From the NCBI RefSeq assembly GCF_000353285.1, contig NZ_KB731326.1:62001-126000 (forward strand): a DNA stretch of 64,000 nucleotides, given 5' to 3'. The notes under the pieces were generated by a model. That model saw nothing but the letters and a program-made list of their open reading frames with translations, ran no database searches and was not told the DNA's origin. The translations under genes were made by a program, and so were the position numbers. This document shows, one piece after another, positions 38,382 through 46,040 of the stretch. This stretch comes from Leptolyngbya boryana PCC 6306 (lineage in GTDB: Bacteria; Cyanobacteriota; Cyanobacteriia; Leptolyngbyales; Leptolyngbyaceae). The number at the start of each line of letters is the position of its first letter. Position 1 is the stretch's first letter.

Positions 38382-39618
38382 ACTGCAACAATTTCTACGT
38401 CTCCTGCGAGCGGGTGTTTAATCCGCGCCTCGAAGGCATTCCCGTGATTGTGCTCTCGAATAATGACGGCTGCGTTGTGGCGCGATCGAATGAAGCCAAG
38501 GCCCTCGGCATCAAGATGGGCGTTCCCCTGTTTCAGATTCAGCCGCTCGTGCGGCAGCAAAGGATAGCTGTCCTCTCGTCGAACTATGCCCTCTACGGCG
38601 ATATGTCGCAGCGGGTGATGCAGGTGCTGGAGCAGTTCACGCCGACGCTGGAAATCTACTCGATCGACGAAGCCTTTCTGTCGCTCGATGGCTTTGCTCA
38701 CCTTGATCTGACGACTTATGCCCGTAGCATTCGTCAAACCGTGCGGCGCTGGACCGGCATTCCGGTTTCGATCGGACTTGGCACCACCAAAACCATTGCC
38801 AAGCTGGCCAACTATCACGCCAAGCGATCGCGCAAAGCCGGAGGCGTTCTTGACCTGACGCCACCCGACCTGCTGAGCGTCGCCCTGCACCGCACCCCGG
38901 TTGATGAAATCTGGGGAATTGGGGCGGCGATTACTCAACGCTTGAACCAGCGCGGCATCGAAACCGCCGCTCAGTTCGTCGCTGCCAGCCCAAAAGAGTT
39001 CGCAGTGCCTTTTCGGTCGTCCTAGAGCGCACTCTGCTCGAACTTCAGGGATATTCCTGCATTCCCCTAGAGACTGCTGCCGCCGCCAAGCAGTCTACGG
39101 CGGTCACGCGCAGCTTCGGCACGCCGGTCACAACCCTAGATCGCTTACAGTCTGCCCTTGCGTCATATGCTAGCCGCGCCGCCGAGAAACTGCGATCGCA
39201 GCGCCAGGTTGCGCGTCACATGCAGATTTTCTGGCACACCAATCGCCATCAGGCGCATCCGCGATCGTGGAGCGTCACGATCGCGCTTCCCGTGGACACC
39301 CACGACCCGCGCGATTTGATTCATGCGATTGACCCTGCCGTTGAACGCCTGTACCAGGCTGGACATTTGATCGCTAAAGCAGGCATCATCCTCTACGAGC
39401 TACAGCCAGAGCAGGTGTCGCAGCCTGACCTGTTTCAGCGCCCTAATCCTCGCTCTAAAGCGCTGATGCGGGCGATGGACACAATCAACCGTCGCTATGG
39501 GGCACGCACGATTTATCTGGCCGCTTGCGGCACGCGCACCCCCTGGGCGCTCAAAGCAGAGCGGCGATCACCCCGGTATACGACCTGCTGGCGTGAGTTG
39601 TGGACGGTGCGATCGTAA
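38366..39618 (+). pseudogene. umuC: UmuC Y-family polymerase, interrupted by a -1 frameshift
   Basis: The first part (38366-39025) has the Y-polymerase palm: [14 protein letters not shown] with the first metal Asp, [15 protein letters not shown], and YSIDEAFL with the catalytic Asp-Glu pair. It stops early at 39025. The rest of the protein continues in another frame to 39618 ([12 protein letters not shown], then the little-finger domain, then QPDLF, a clamp-binding motif). One added A in the AAAA run 38992-38995 restores [16 protein letters not shown] and a normal 417-residue UmuC. No other damage is seen, so this is a very recent mutation, slippage, or a sequence error. Confidence 0.9.
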
Positions 39619-39619
39619 T

Positions 39620-39645
39620 TGTTCGCGGGGGTGCTCCCGCGAACC
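39620..39645. repeat. 26-bp dispersed hairpin, copy 7
   Basis: TGTTCGCGGGG-N4-TCCCGCGAACC, nearly perfect. It begins 1 base after the umuC stop codon. Confidence 0.75.
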
Positions 39646-39687
39646 AACATCGCGAAAGCGAAATCTAGGTGGATTTCCAGCTCAGGA

Positions 39688-39711
39688 GTGTTTGAAAAAA
39701 CACGCTATAAT
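39688..39711 (+). promoter_or_regulatory. Promoter of the nuclease operon with GTGTTT-GAAA-AAACAC palindrome
   Basis: A consensus -10 TATAAT is at 39706-39711. A 6+4+6 palindrome (39688-39703) fills the spacer, and no good -35 is seen, so expression may depend on a protein at the palindrome. TTTGTACAAA follows at 39721-39730. Confidence 0.55.
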
Positions 39712-39720
39712 TAGCATGGA

Positions 39721-39730
39721 TTTGTACAAA
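39721..39730. repeat. TTTGTACAAA palindrome, copy 1
   Basis: Exact 10-bp palindrome in the leader of the nuclease operon, 10 bases after the TATAAT box. Further exact copies are at 42573, 44342 and 51434. Confidence 0.5.
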
Positions 39731-39772
39731 ATGTGCTAGATATAGCGTTCGCTCTTCTTGGCTTCCCGAAAT

Positions 39773-41149
39773 ATGATCATCATCCGACCAAGGCTAACCG
39801 ATTACTACAATATTGATGCCACCCAAGAAAAGCTAGATTTTGCAATTCCTTGCCTAGACGAAGACATCCCACTTTACGTCGATCCTTTCCTTCTCTGGAA
39901 GTCCCCATCGCAACAAGATAATGCGTTACACACTGCACTGGTGAATGCATTCAATCATCTAAATTTTCTCATACGAAAAGGAAAACGTGACCAAGCGCGA
40001 AATAATCTCATTCTTGCTTCTGAGTGCAGAGAAGTTGGACTAGGGCTTTCTAAAAAACGAAAGGGTTTAAGAATTGGTGCCGATAAAGCCGATGAGATTC
40101 TCTTTATCTTTGAATCCATACCAGAGTATGAACGATACGGATTTCTGCATTTTGAAGAAATCCAATTATATGTAGATGGCATCGCTAAAGACCGTATCAG
40201 CGATATTTCCTGTAATTTAATTAAATCGTTCTTGATAGATTTTACGATTCAGCAGGCAGAGGACATAGGGATTCCGATCGAGAAAACAATTCTCCCGTCG
40301 CTCTATGACTACAAAACAAACTCCTTTCTCGCTGAACAAGCAGTCAGTTTACCACTCCATCCAGAAACCAAAGATCCGCTTATATTCGTTCCTAAAAGGT
40401 GGCTACGATTTTCCCCTTGGATCAATTTCGAGGATTATTTCAAGGATTACTGTCCCTACGACGAGATTTTCAGCCAAGGTGAACCAAAGGATCGCGTCAA
40501 AGTTTTGAACTTCAACAGAGAAAATTATGGTGTCGTCAAGTCGTACATTGAAGCCAAAACCCGAACTCAAGCAGACTGCAAGAATGATCCTCTGTTTGCC
40601 CAGATTCCCGTTCTGTCCGCTAAACGCAAGTTATCGGAGATAAAAAAACTACCCACTGGGAAAGAAAACAGAGCCGACGAAATGTATGAAAAGTACATCT
40701 GCCAACTTTTGGCATCTCTGCTTTATCCAGAGCTAGACTTTGCCGCAGAGCAAAGCAGAACTGAATCCGGTACTCTTATTCGAGACTTGATATTCTACAA
40801 CAATCGTTCAGTGGATTTCCTCAAGGAAATTAGCGAGGACTACGGCAATCGGCAACTTGTCTTTGAATTGAAGAATGTGAAGGCTATCGAGCGAGATCAC
40901 ATTAACCAGCTCAACAGGTATCTCGATAGCGGACTTGGGAAATTCGGTGTTCTGGTCACAAGACATCGATTGCCAAAGGCAATGTTCAAAAACACGATCG
41001 ATTTGTGGTCCGGGCAACGGCGATGCATCATTGCCCTAACCGACGAGGATATTGAACTGATGGTCAATATCTTTGAGAGCAAACAGCGCTCACCGATCGA
41101 TGTTCTCAAGAAAAAGTATCTGGAGTTCCGGCGAGCATGTCCGTCATAA
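39773..41149 (+). CDS. PD-(D/E)XK nuclease-domain protein of an unknown operon
   Basis: A 458-residue protein from ATG 39773 (TTG 39758 possible). Residues 1-250 are of unknown type, with DIPLYVDPFLLWKS near the start. Residues about 300-420 form a nuclease core: a helix with DEMYEKYICQLLASLLYP, GTLIRDLIFYN (Asp), then QLVFELKNVKAIERDHINQL with the ExK pair. This is the Mrr/VRR-type arrangement. It is AT-richer than its surroundings. Two tandem paralogous small genes follow, the first overlapping or 53 bases downstream depending on start. This looks like a defence or restriction-type operon that I cannot match to a named system. Confidence 0.65.
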   Translation: MIIIRPRLTDYYNIDATQEKLDFAIPCLDEDIPLYVDPFLLWKSPSQQDNALHTALVNAFNHLNFLIRKGKRDQARNNLILASECREVGLGLSKKRKGLRIGADKADEILFIFESIPEYERYGFLHFEEIQLYVDGIAKDRISDISCNLIKSFLIDFTIQQAEDIGIPIEKTILPSLYDYKTNSFLAEQAVSLPLHPETKDPLIFVPKRWLRFSPWINFEDYFKDYCPYDEIFSQGEPKDRVKVLNFNRENYGVVKSYIEAKTRTQADCKNDPLFAQIPVLSAKRKLSEIKKLPTGKENRADEMYEKYICQLLASLLYPELDFAAEQSRTESGTLIRDLIFYNNRSVDFLKEISEDYGNRQLVFELKNVKAIERDHINQLNRYLDSGLGKFGVLVTRHRLPKAMFKNTIDLWSGQRRCIIALTDEDIELMVNIFESKQRSPIDVLKKKYLEFRRACPS

Positions 41150-41202
41150 AAGTTTCACAGGCAACCCGAACAAAGCTAGGTTTCACCGGAAGGACAAGAA
41201 GT

Positions 41203-41607
41203 ATGAAGCGCAAGGACGTTGACGAGTTTGAGAAATTGTGTGGGCAACTTCAAAGTACATATCATGAGCTTTCTGCTCTTTCAAAAAAATCACCTAATGA
41301 TGCTGTAAACACATTCAAGCTGAAGTTTGTTAACAGACTTCTCAATCAGTCCAACAGTCTTTTGGGCGATAAATACCGTCCCTTTGATGATTTCTTTGAA
41401 TTCGATACCGACGATGTTCCAAAAAACAGTGATGCGGTTTTTATGCTGTCCCAATACATTGAGTGTTTTGAAAAGTTTCGCGCCGATAGCATCATCTACA
41501 AGAGCGGATGGAAATGGGTTGTTGATGCCGAAGAGGGTGAGAAGGGAGATGAACAAGGTTTTGTTTACATAGAGACGATCGTGCCAAAACGCCTACGGTA
41601 TAAGTAA
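41203..41607 (+). CDS. Partner protein, tandem paralogue 1
   Basis: A 134-residue protein from ATG 41203, chosen because GGAAGGA lies 8 bases upstream; the frame is open from ATG 41137, which would overlap the nuclease gene by 13 bases. Shared blocks with the next gene: ELSALSKKSPND, KFVNRLLNQSNSLL, DDVPKNSDAVFMLSQYI. All helical in the first half. No family recognised. Two such genes behind a nuclease suggest paired sensor, antitoxin or adaptor roles. Confidence 0.6.
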   Translation: MKRKDVDEFEKLCGQLQSTYHELSALSKKSPNDAVNTFKLKFVNRLLNQSNSLLGDKYRPFDDFFEFDTDDVPKNSDAVFMLSQYIECFEKFRADSIIYKSGWKWVVDAEEGEKGDEQGFVYIETIVPKRLRYK

Positions 41608-41609
41608 AA

Positions 41610-41963
41610 ATGCGAAGCTCAGATAAAAAGACGACAACTATGGAGAAGGCAAACTTGCATGACACGGTTATGCCTCTCCTCGAAGCGATGCATCAGGAGT
41701 TCAAGGAGTTGAGCAAAAAGAAGCCTGACTCTGTACTCAGCCTAACCAAGGTCAAAACAGTAAATAGGCTTCTTAATAGCTGTAGAAAGATTCTTGAGTC
41801 GGAGCAGTCCATCCAATTTCTTGACACGCTTGACGAAGACAACATCCCGCAAAATAGCGATGTCGTATTGACGCTCTCTCAGTACGTTGCAGCGATGGCA
41901 CAATTTAAGTCCAGTCATTACGGTTGGGATGGAGTTAAAGAACGCTGGTTTACAGAAGATTAA
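41610..41963 (+). CDS. Partner protein, tandem paralogue 2
   Basis: A 117-residue protein 2 bases after its paralogue (ATG 41640 is another start). Blocks matching the previous gene: ELSKKKPDSV, KTVNRLLNSCRKIL, DNIPQNSDVVLTLSQYV. It lacks the longer C-terminal tail of its neighbour. Function unknown. Confidence 0.6.
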   Translation: MRSSDKKTTTMEKANLHDTVMPLLEAMHQEFKELSKKKPDSVLSLTKVKTVNRLLNSCRKILESEQSIQFLDTLDEDNIPQNSDVVLTLSQYVAAMAQFKSSHYGWDGVKERWFTED

Positions 41964-41966
41964 ATA

Positions 41967-42131
41967 ATGACTAGAAGGAATATTCAAAGCAATCCACGAT
42001 CGCATCGAAAAATTAGTTGGAAAACCTTTTCTTCGGCTGCCCGAACGGGTGATCATGCGTATGTTGTTTACATTCCAAACCCAGTTCCTGTAACTGCCTC
42101 ATTAGAAAGCCTTACGTTCCGTTCTGCATAA
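41967..42131 (+). CDS. Possible 54-residue protein ending the operon
   Basis: Starts 3 bases after the previous stop and reads RRNIQSNPRSHRKISWKTFS, then GDHAYVVYIPNPVPVTASLE. Basic N-terminus, strand-rich C-terminus. The spacing favours a gene, the lack of a family keeps it tentative. It could be the truncated start of a longer lost gene. Confidence 0.4.
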   Translation: MTRRNIQSNPRSHRKISWKTFSSAARTGDHAYVVYIPNPVPVTASLESLTFRSA

Positions 42132-42132
42132 T

Positions 42133-42158
42133 CGTTCGCGGAAGCATCCCCACGAACG
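42133..42158. repeat. 26-bp dispersed hairpin, copy 8
   Basis: CGTTCGCGGAA...CCCCACGAACG, imperfect inner arms. It begins 1 base after the stop at 42131, the same placement as copy 7. Confidence 0.65.
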
Positions 42159-42352
42159 AAATTTCTATGCGATCGCCGGAATCATCCCAGAATCCTGCCA
42201 CAAACTCTTGCACAGGCTAAAATTGGCTGTGGAAAGTGTAACGTATCATTCGACACGTCAGTAGGTGTTGCTGCAAAGTCGCAAAACCACTATTGGTGGC
42301 GATCAGACAACAGAGTAAGACCCCGTTGTAATTTCAAGAAGTGACTGCCTCC

Positions 42353-42600
42353 ATGAAGCTCAATCAGATTGCAGCAGGACAAAACCTCTCCGGCGTGGAA
42401 CACGATCAGATTGTCACGGTCGTGGCGGTCATTCCTCAAGGTGACTCGGCACTGCAACTGATTTATCGCACGCCTGATGGCTCGATCAAGGAACGCTGCT
42501 CTGCGCCAGCGATGAAGATAGCATTGCGATCGCAATGCTGATTAGCAAATATCTCGAATGCTTCATCGCTCATTTGTACAAAAATCATTGCTGCTTATCG
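42353..42600 (+). pseudogene. Remnant of a helicase N-terminus (SNF2-type system)
   Basis: From ATG 42353 the frame reads LNQIAAGQNLSGVEHDQIVT, then VVAVIPQGDSALQLIYRTPD and GSIKER, which I recognise as the N-terminal segment of large SNF2-type helicases found in defence systems. At about 42496 the frame slips: one extra C gives ERLLCASDEDSIAIA, the expected continuation. After that the homology ends, and the remaining 3 kb expected of such a gene is absent. It is a dead fragment. Confidence 0.5.
42573..42582. repeat. TTTGTACAAA palindrome, copy 2
   Basis: Exact copy between the helicase remnant and the end of the GIY-YIG gene. Confidence 0.5.
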
Positions 42601-42619
42601 ACGATCGCGGCTTTTGTCA

Positions 42620-43237
42620 TTACTCGTCAACGTCAACACCCGCAGCTTTGAGCTTCAGCTTGAGGATGGCATTTTCCTCTTTCAGTTGACCAATACTTTT
42701 GAAGCTCTTAGGGAATGTTGCTGCGTCCACATCCAGAAAATTGACGATTGCCAACTCAACGACCTGATCTGGGTTAAGTCCCGTTTCTGCGCCATAGTCT
42801 TCCAAAGCTTCCCGAATGGCAGGAGGTAGAGAATCTAGGATTTTGACTTTATCCGTGCTAAACATAATCGTTTGAGCTTTAATTGAGGATACACGACCGT
42901 TATATCGTGGTTTGGCTTGAAGAATCATCCGTGTTTCGAGTTCTTCAAGACTTGCGAGCCAATACGGAGAAACAGTCACAACGGCAATGCGAAGATCTTC
43001 AGCCATTACGCCGTCGATGAATGCACTAACGAGCGCGGTATGTCCGGTTTTGAAGCGATCGCGCAGATTAAGCGCTTTCCCTACATAAACCACCGTGTCA
43101 CGCTGCCGAATAGCATATAGTCCAGGTTGACGCGGCAGTTCTTTGAAGTCCTTGGTCAGCAGGTAACAACTTTCAAACTCAAGACTTGATAGCAACTTCA
43201 GAATCTTCAGTGCCTCTTGTTTAACGCGATCGCTCAT
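42620..43237 (-). CDS. GIY-YIG nuclease family protein
   Basis: A 205-residue protein. The GIY-YIG core is PGLYAIRQRDTVVYVGKALN (about 38-57) followed by LRDRFKTGH, with the metal-binding Glu in LEELETRMILQAKPRYN (about 98-114). The C-terminal 90 residues include an RHH- or helix-type region (LNPDQVVELAIVNFLDV) and a coiled coil (KEENAILKLKLKAAG). Such enzymes act in repair, restriction or homing. It is coupled by ATGA to a small RHH-like gene upstream. Confidence 0.85.
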   Translation of the reverse strand: MSDRVKQEALKILKLLSSLEFESCYLLTKDFKELPRQPGLYAIRQRDTVVYVGKALNLRDRFKTGHTALVSAFIDGVMAEDLRIAVVTVSPYWLASLEELETRMILQAKPRYNGRVSSIKAQTIMFSTDKVKILDSLPPAIREALEDYGAETGLNPDQVVELAIVNFLDVDAATFPKSFKSIGQLKEENAILKLKLKAAGVDVDE

Positions 43238-43386
43238 AAAGCTGACGGATTCGCCTGCGTTTGATCATCGCTTGCAGCCCACCCTTCGGCTCTAGCCGCT
43301 GCCTCGATCGCTGATCGCAACCAATCTGAGCGATTCTGCTTCGATCGCACATAACGATCGAGGTCGGAAGCCGAAGCACAATTCAC
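43234..43386 (-). CDS. 50-residue RHH/antitoxin-like protein
   Basis: From GTG 43386 the frame reads ASASDLDRYVRSKQNRSDWL, then RSAIEAAARAEGWAAS. The RSDWLRSAIEAAAR helix is the second helix of ribbon-helix-helix antitoxins and repressors. It ends in ATGA, overlapping the GIY-YIG start by 4 bases. The arrangement of small RHH protein plus nuclease resembles a toxin-antitoxin or autoregulated nuclease pair. The GTG start lacks a clear ribosome site. Confidence 0.5.
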   Translation of the reverse strand: MNCASASDLDRYVRSKQNRSDWLRSAIEAAARAEGWAASDDQTQANPSAL

Positions 43387-43469
43387 CGTTTCGAGCGAAC
43401 TGGGTCTAAGTGATGAGCAGCTATTGATTCTACAGGATATGTACGACGCAGCAGAATAAACGGACTTTT

Positions 43470-43505
43470 AACTTAGGGAACATAATTCTGAACGTTCCCT
43501 AAGTT
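43470..43505. repeat. Dyad ACTTAGGGAAC-N12-GTTCCCTAAGT, copy 1
   Basis: Perfect 12-base arms (AACTTAGGGAAC / GTTCCCTAAGTT) around a 12-base spacer. Same geometry at 43587 and 51366. Lies in a 255-base stretch without a gene. Confidence 0.6.
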
Positions 43506-43586
43506 TAGACGCTGAGCATAATGAGAGCCGAACGGAGATCCGTTCAATCAGTTCAATCAAAGATCGATAAGACATCACGTTTAGCG

Positions 43587-43622
43587 ACTTAGGGAACAAA
43601 AGAGCTTATTTGTTCCCTAAGC
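43587..43622. repeat. Dyad ACTTAGGGAACA-N12-TGTTCCCTAAG, copy 2
   Basis: Perfect arms with a 12-base spacer, 117 bases after copy 1 and about 20 bases upstream of the start codon of the interrupted gene at 43642. Confidence 0.6.
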
Positions 43623-43641
43623 TTAATCCTCAGAGGGATCT

Positions 43642-44337
43642 ATGCCACGCCAACCTAGTAGCTGTACGTTTGAAATAAAGTTCCGAACTTTAGAATAAAG
43701 TTTTGGAATTTAAAATAAAGTTCTGAACTAACTGGCACGGAGCAGGGCGATTTTAATATCGGAAAGAGGTCAGGCAAGGTTGCGATTCTGTGCAGGAAAA
43801 TGACGAAACATCAGTATTCATAAGAGTTTGACACCTTGACCTTATATATGGTCTAGAGATGTGACAGTACGGAACTTTATTTTTTCAATTTGCTGCCATT
43901 CAACTGAGAGAAATCACCATAGTACGGAACTTTATTTTCACCCCAGCGTTACTTTGCTACAGCAGCATAGGGTTTTTAGCGCCTGAAAATTCAGAGCTTC
44001 ATTTCAAACGTACAGTAGCCCAGCAGAAGAACTGATTCAGCAGATCCAAGCATGGGACGATCGCGACCTCGAAGATTTGCAAGCGATGATTCAAGGCTTG
44101 CTAGAGGCGCGACGGGAGCCGAACGACGCGGAACCGAATATGCGATTGGACGGAACCGCCGTCGGGAAACGCGGCGGGAAGGGGCACATCGAGCATAAGA
44201 TGATTCGCGACAGCAAAACCGGGAGGGAATACGGTCCGTATCGCTATCTGCGTTATCGAGGAATTAGTCGAAAAACAGGAAAGCAAGCCTTGCTCAGCGT
44301 CTACTTAGGAAAAGTCGCACCTGCTAGCAGCACCTAG
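43642..44337 (+). pseudogene. Small DUF6788-like gene interrupted by a mini-transposon
   Basis: Removing the element at 43663-44014 and one copy of the 5-bp duplication joins ATG 43642 (PRQPSS) in frame to PAEELIQQIQAWDDRDLEDL and on to the stop at 44337. The protein would be about 113 residues, with REYGPYRYLRYRGISRKTGK then SVYLGK, the GPYxYLRYR...YLGK module of cyanobacterial mobile-element proteins. The 3' part could still be translated from ATG 44077 (86 residues). Confidence 0.7.
43663..44014. mobile_element. 352-bp mini-transposon with TGT...ACA ends and repeated internal sites
   Basis: The ends are inverted: TGTACGTTTGAAATAAAG at the left and the complement of TGTACGTTTGAAATGAAG at the right, similar for about 30 bases. 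A 5-bp duplication GTAGC flanks it (43658-43662 and 44015-44019). Inside each end lie further copies of AATAAAGTTCYGAAC: three at the left (43671-43735) and, inverted, two at about 43868 and 43921 plus the end at the right. Ends TGT/ACA, 5-bp duplication and several transposase-binding-like repeats at both ends are hallmarks of Tn7/TnsB-type elements. There is no coding capacity inside. Confidence 0.75.
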
Positions 44338-44341
44338 CACT

Positions 44342-44351
44342 TTTGTACAAA
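44342..44351. repeat. TTTGTACAAA palindrome, copy 3
   Basis: Exact copy 5 bases after the stop of the interrupted gene. Confidence 0.5.
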
Positions 44352-44474
44352 TTGCTGAGTCTTTATTCGATCGCACATCAGCAAGCAAAACACAACTAAA
44401 ATTAATTAGATTTATATTTACATACGTATATACTTAAAAGATAATAGAGAAAGCTTCACAAGAGATTTCCAATC

Positions 44475-44612
44475 ATGCTAGTAAACACAGAAATTGATCC
44501 GCGAGTAGTTGGATTGATCGCGCAGTTAAACACAGCCATTGCATCGCTTCATCGGGTTCAAGATCAAGCTTCGATCAAGTATTTAGCGCATGAACTTGCA
44601 GAGATCGCTTGA
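44475..44612 (+). CDS. 45-residue protein
   Basis: Starts at ATG 44475: EIDPRVVGLIAQLNTAIASL, then HRVQDQASIKYLAHELAEIA. A helix-rich small protein, behind an AT-rich region with TATACT and GATAAT boxes (about 44430-44450). No family recognised. The 245 bases after it show nothing. Confidence 0.45.
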   Translation: MLVNTEIDPRVVGLIAQLNTAIASLHRVQDQASIKYLAHELAEIA

Positions 44613-44857
44613 AAAATAAATAGAGTACAGGTAGCAACGCTTCAATCGTAGACTGTGTAGCATCATGATTTTCATCTTATAAGTGAGCAGTTTGCTTTCT
44701 GTGATTGTCCTCTGAGGGATGATCGGGTTTGCTGATTGTGGCTCTCAAGATTAAGCAGTATCTGTCGCCACTTGAACGGAGCTTTGGGATTAACTACGGA
44801 ACATTACTGTTTCTCTCAACAGGCTCTAATCCTGTCTCTTTATTGCAACGCAATCGC

Positions 44858-45442
44858 TCAGTAGAATGAACCTATTTTTTTATCGATTTGAATTTCGTTG
44901 TCTAATTGGCTGAGCGGTACTACTATTAGCTGTGCTACATCGCGTTGCTGAGTACTACTCTCGCGGCTGCGATCGCGAAAGTGCTGTGTGATGTATCCGA
45001 AGTGCCTGCCTTTGTAGAACCTGCGTCCGAGCGTCTTACCCGTTCCCTGATAGACCAGACTGGAAGCAGCAAGATCTTGAGCGATCGTAGAATCGTACAC
45101 TTGTCGAATCAGATTAACTCCGGCTGAATTTTTTGGATTGAAATCGAAAGACGGATCACTAGAGCGATAATCGACAAGTTCTTTAAGCACTAGCCCTTTC
45201 GGTGCCCAAACTGCAAAACCTAACTCGCGACCCATACACTTGGATGCAGACATTAGATCGGGTTCTACCGTTTGTAATTTGAGCGCAGGCATGAGTGCAG
45301 TAATCAACGGATGCTGAACTGTCCATCGTGCGACTTCCTCTGCATTTTGCCCTGGTAAAGCCACGGCTGGTAGAGCAGCACAAGCGTTAAAGGCGCAAGT
45401 TAAGCCGACTAGGATAGACCAAAATTTAAGTTGCTGATTCAT
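44858..45442 (-). CDS. Secreted hypothetical protein
   Basis: A 194-residue protein from ATG 45442 (GAGG five bases upstream; GTG 45448 is the alternative). Residues 1-28 are a signal peptide (FWSILVGLTCAFNACAALPA). The mature part has CMGRELGFAVWAPKGLVLKE and a basic FYKGRHFGYITQHF. No family recognised. Confidence 0.6.
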   Translation of the reverse strand: MNQQLKFWSILVGLTCAFNACAALPAVALPGQNAEEVARWTVQHPLITALMPALKLQTVEPDLMSASKCMGRELGFAVWAPKGLVLKELVDYRSSDPSFDFNPKNSAGVNLIRQVYDSTIAQDLAASSLVYQGTGKTLGRRFYKGRHFGYITQHFRDRSRESSTQQRDVAQLIVVPLSQLDNEIQIDKKIGSFY

Positions 45443-45601
45443 TTGCACCTCGTTGAATCTTACAATTTTTGCCTGTATTTAGATTCCATCCTTCTACTGA
45501 TAGATGGGTCGTAATTTGTTTTGATTATGCGGCGACCCCTACTTCATTAGTAAAGTGAATTGGAATTACGATAGGTGTAACAGGTAGGACTGAGTGCGAT
45601 T

Positions 45602-45640
45602 ATGAAGTTTTATCGGATTTTCAAACCGATAAAACTTCAT
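45602..45640. terminator. 15-bp perfect stem ATGAAGTTTTATCGG...CCGATAAAACTTCAT
   Basis: A perfect 15-bp inverted repeat with a 9-base loop, between two minus-strand genes, 35 bases after the stop at 45675. It is longer and less GC-rich than usual terminators, so it might instead be a small repeat element. Confidence 0.6.
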
Positions 45641-45674
45641 CACATGCGCTGAAAAATTGTACAAATTTGCGATG

Positions 45675-46028
45675 CTACTCATTCTCTGCGTGTCTTGGCT
45701 CGAACGATTGACAATCTTCACAGGATGTCGCACTGGGATTGACTGCACAGCGGATATAGCCATTTCGATTGAAATAGAGGCAATCGTCTTCACGCCTTGT
45801 GTCAATATCAATAACATTCTCGATTGATCGAGCAAAGGAGTTCGCAAGCAGATCTAGTCTTTGATTCAAATCTTGAGTTGCCCGTCTTAAGCGATTGATC
45901 GCTTCGGTACTGTTTAACATCTCCTGCCTAATCTGGCTCGATAATTGTTCAGTTGTTTCCTGATGTCGTGAACACGAAAGTTTTAATGCGTCCAAAGCAG
46001 ATTTCATAGGCTCAAGTGCTTCGGTCAA
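45675..46028 (-). CDS. Coiled-coil protein with DUF6464-like Cys motif
   Basis: A 117-residue protein. Residues 1-75 are heptad-rich coiled coil. The C-terminus has CLYFNRNGYIRCAVNP then CEDCQSFEP, a four-Cys motif I know from the cyanobacterial DUF6464 group, probably a zinc site. It follows the pentapeptide gene by 12 bases on the same strand. The near-palindrome ATTGTACAAA lies in its 3' end. Confidence 0.6.
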   Translation of the reverse strand: MTEALEPMKSALDALKLSCSRHQETTEQLSSQIRQEMLNSTEAINRLRRATQDLNQRLDLLANSFARSIENVIDIDTRREDDCLYFNRNGYIRCAVNPSATSCEDCQSFEPRHAENE

Positions 46029-46040
46029 GTCGCGAATTGA

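Noticed and set aside
43673-43940. Iteron array and replication origin at the AATAAAGTTC repeats
   Set aside because: At first the repeats looked like initiator iterons. The inverted arrangement, TGT/ACA ends and 5-bp duplication explain them better as transposon end sites.
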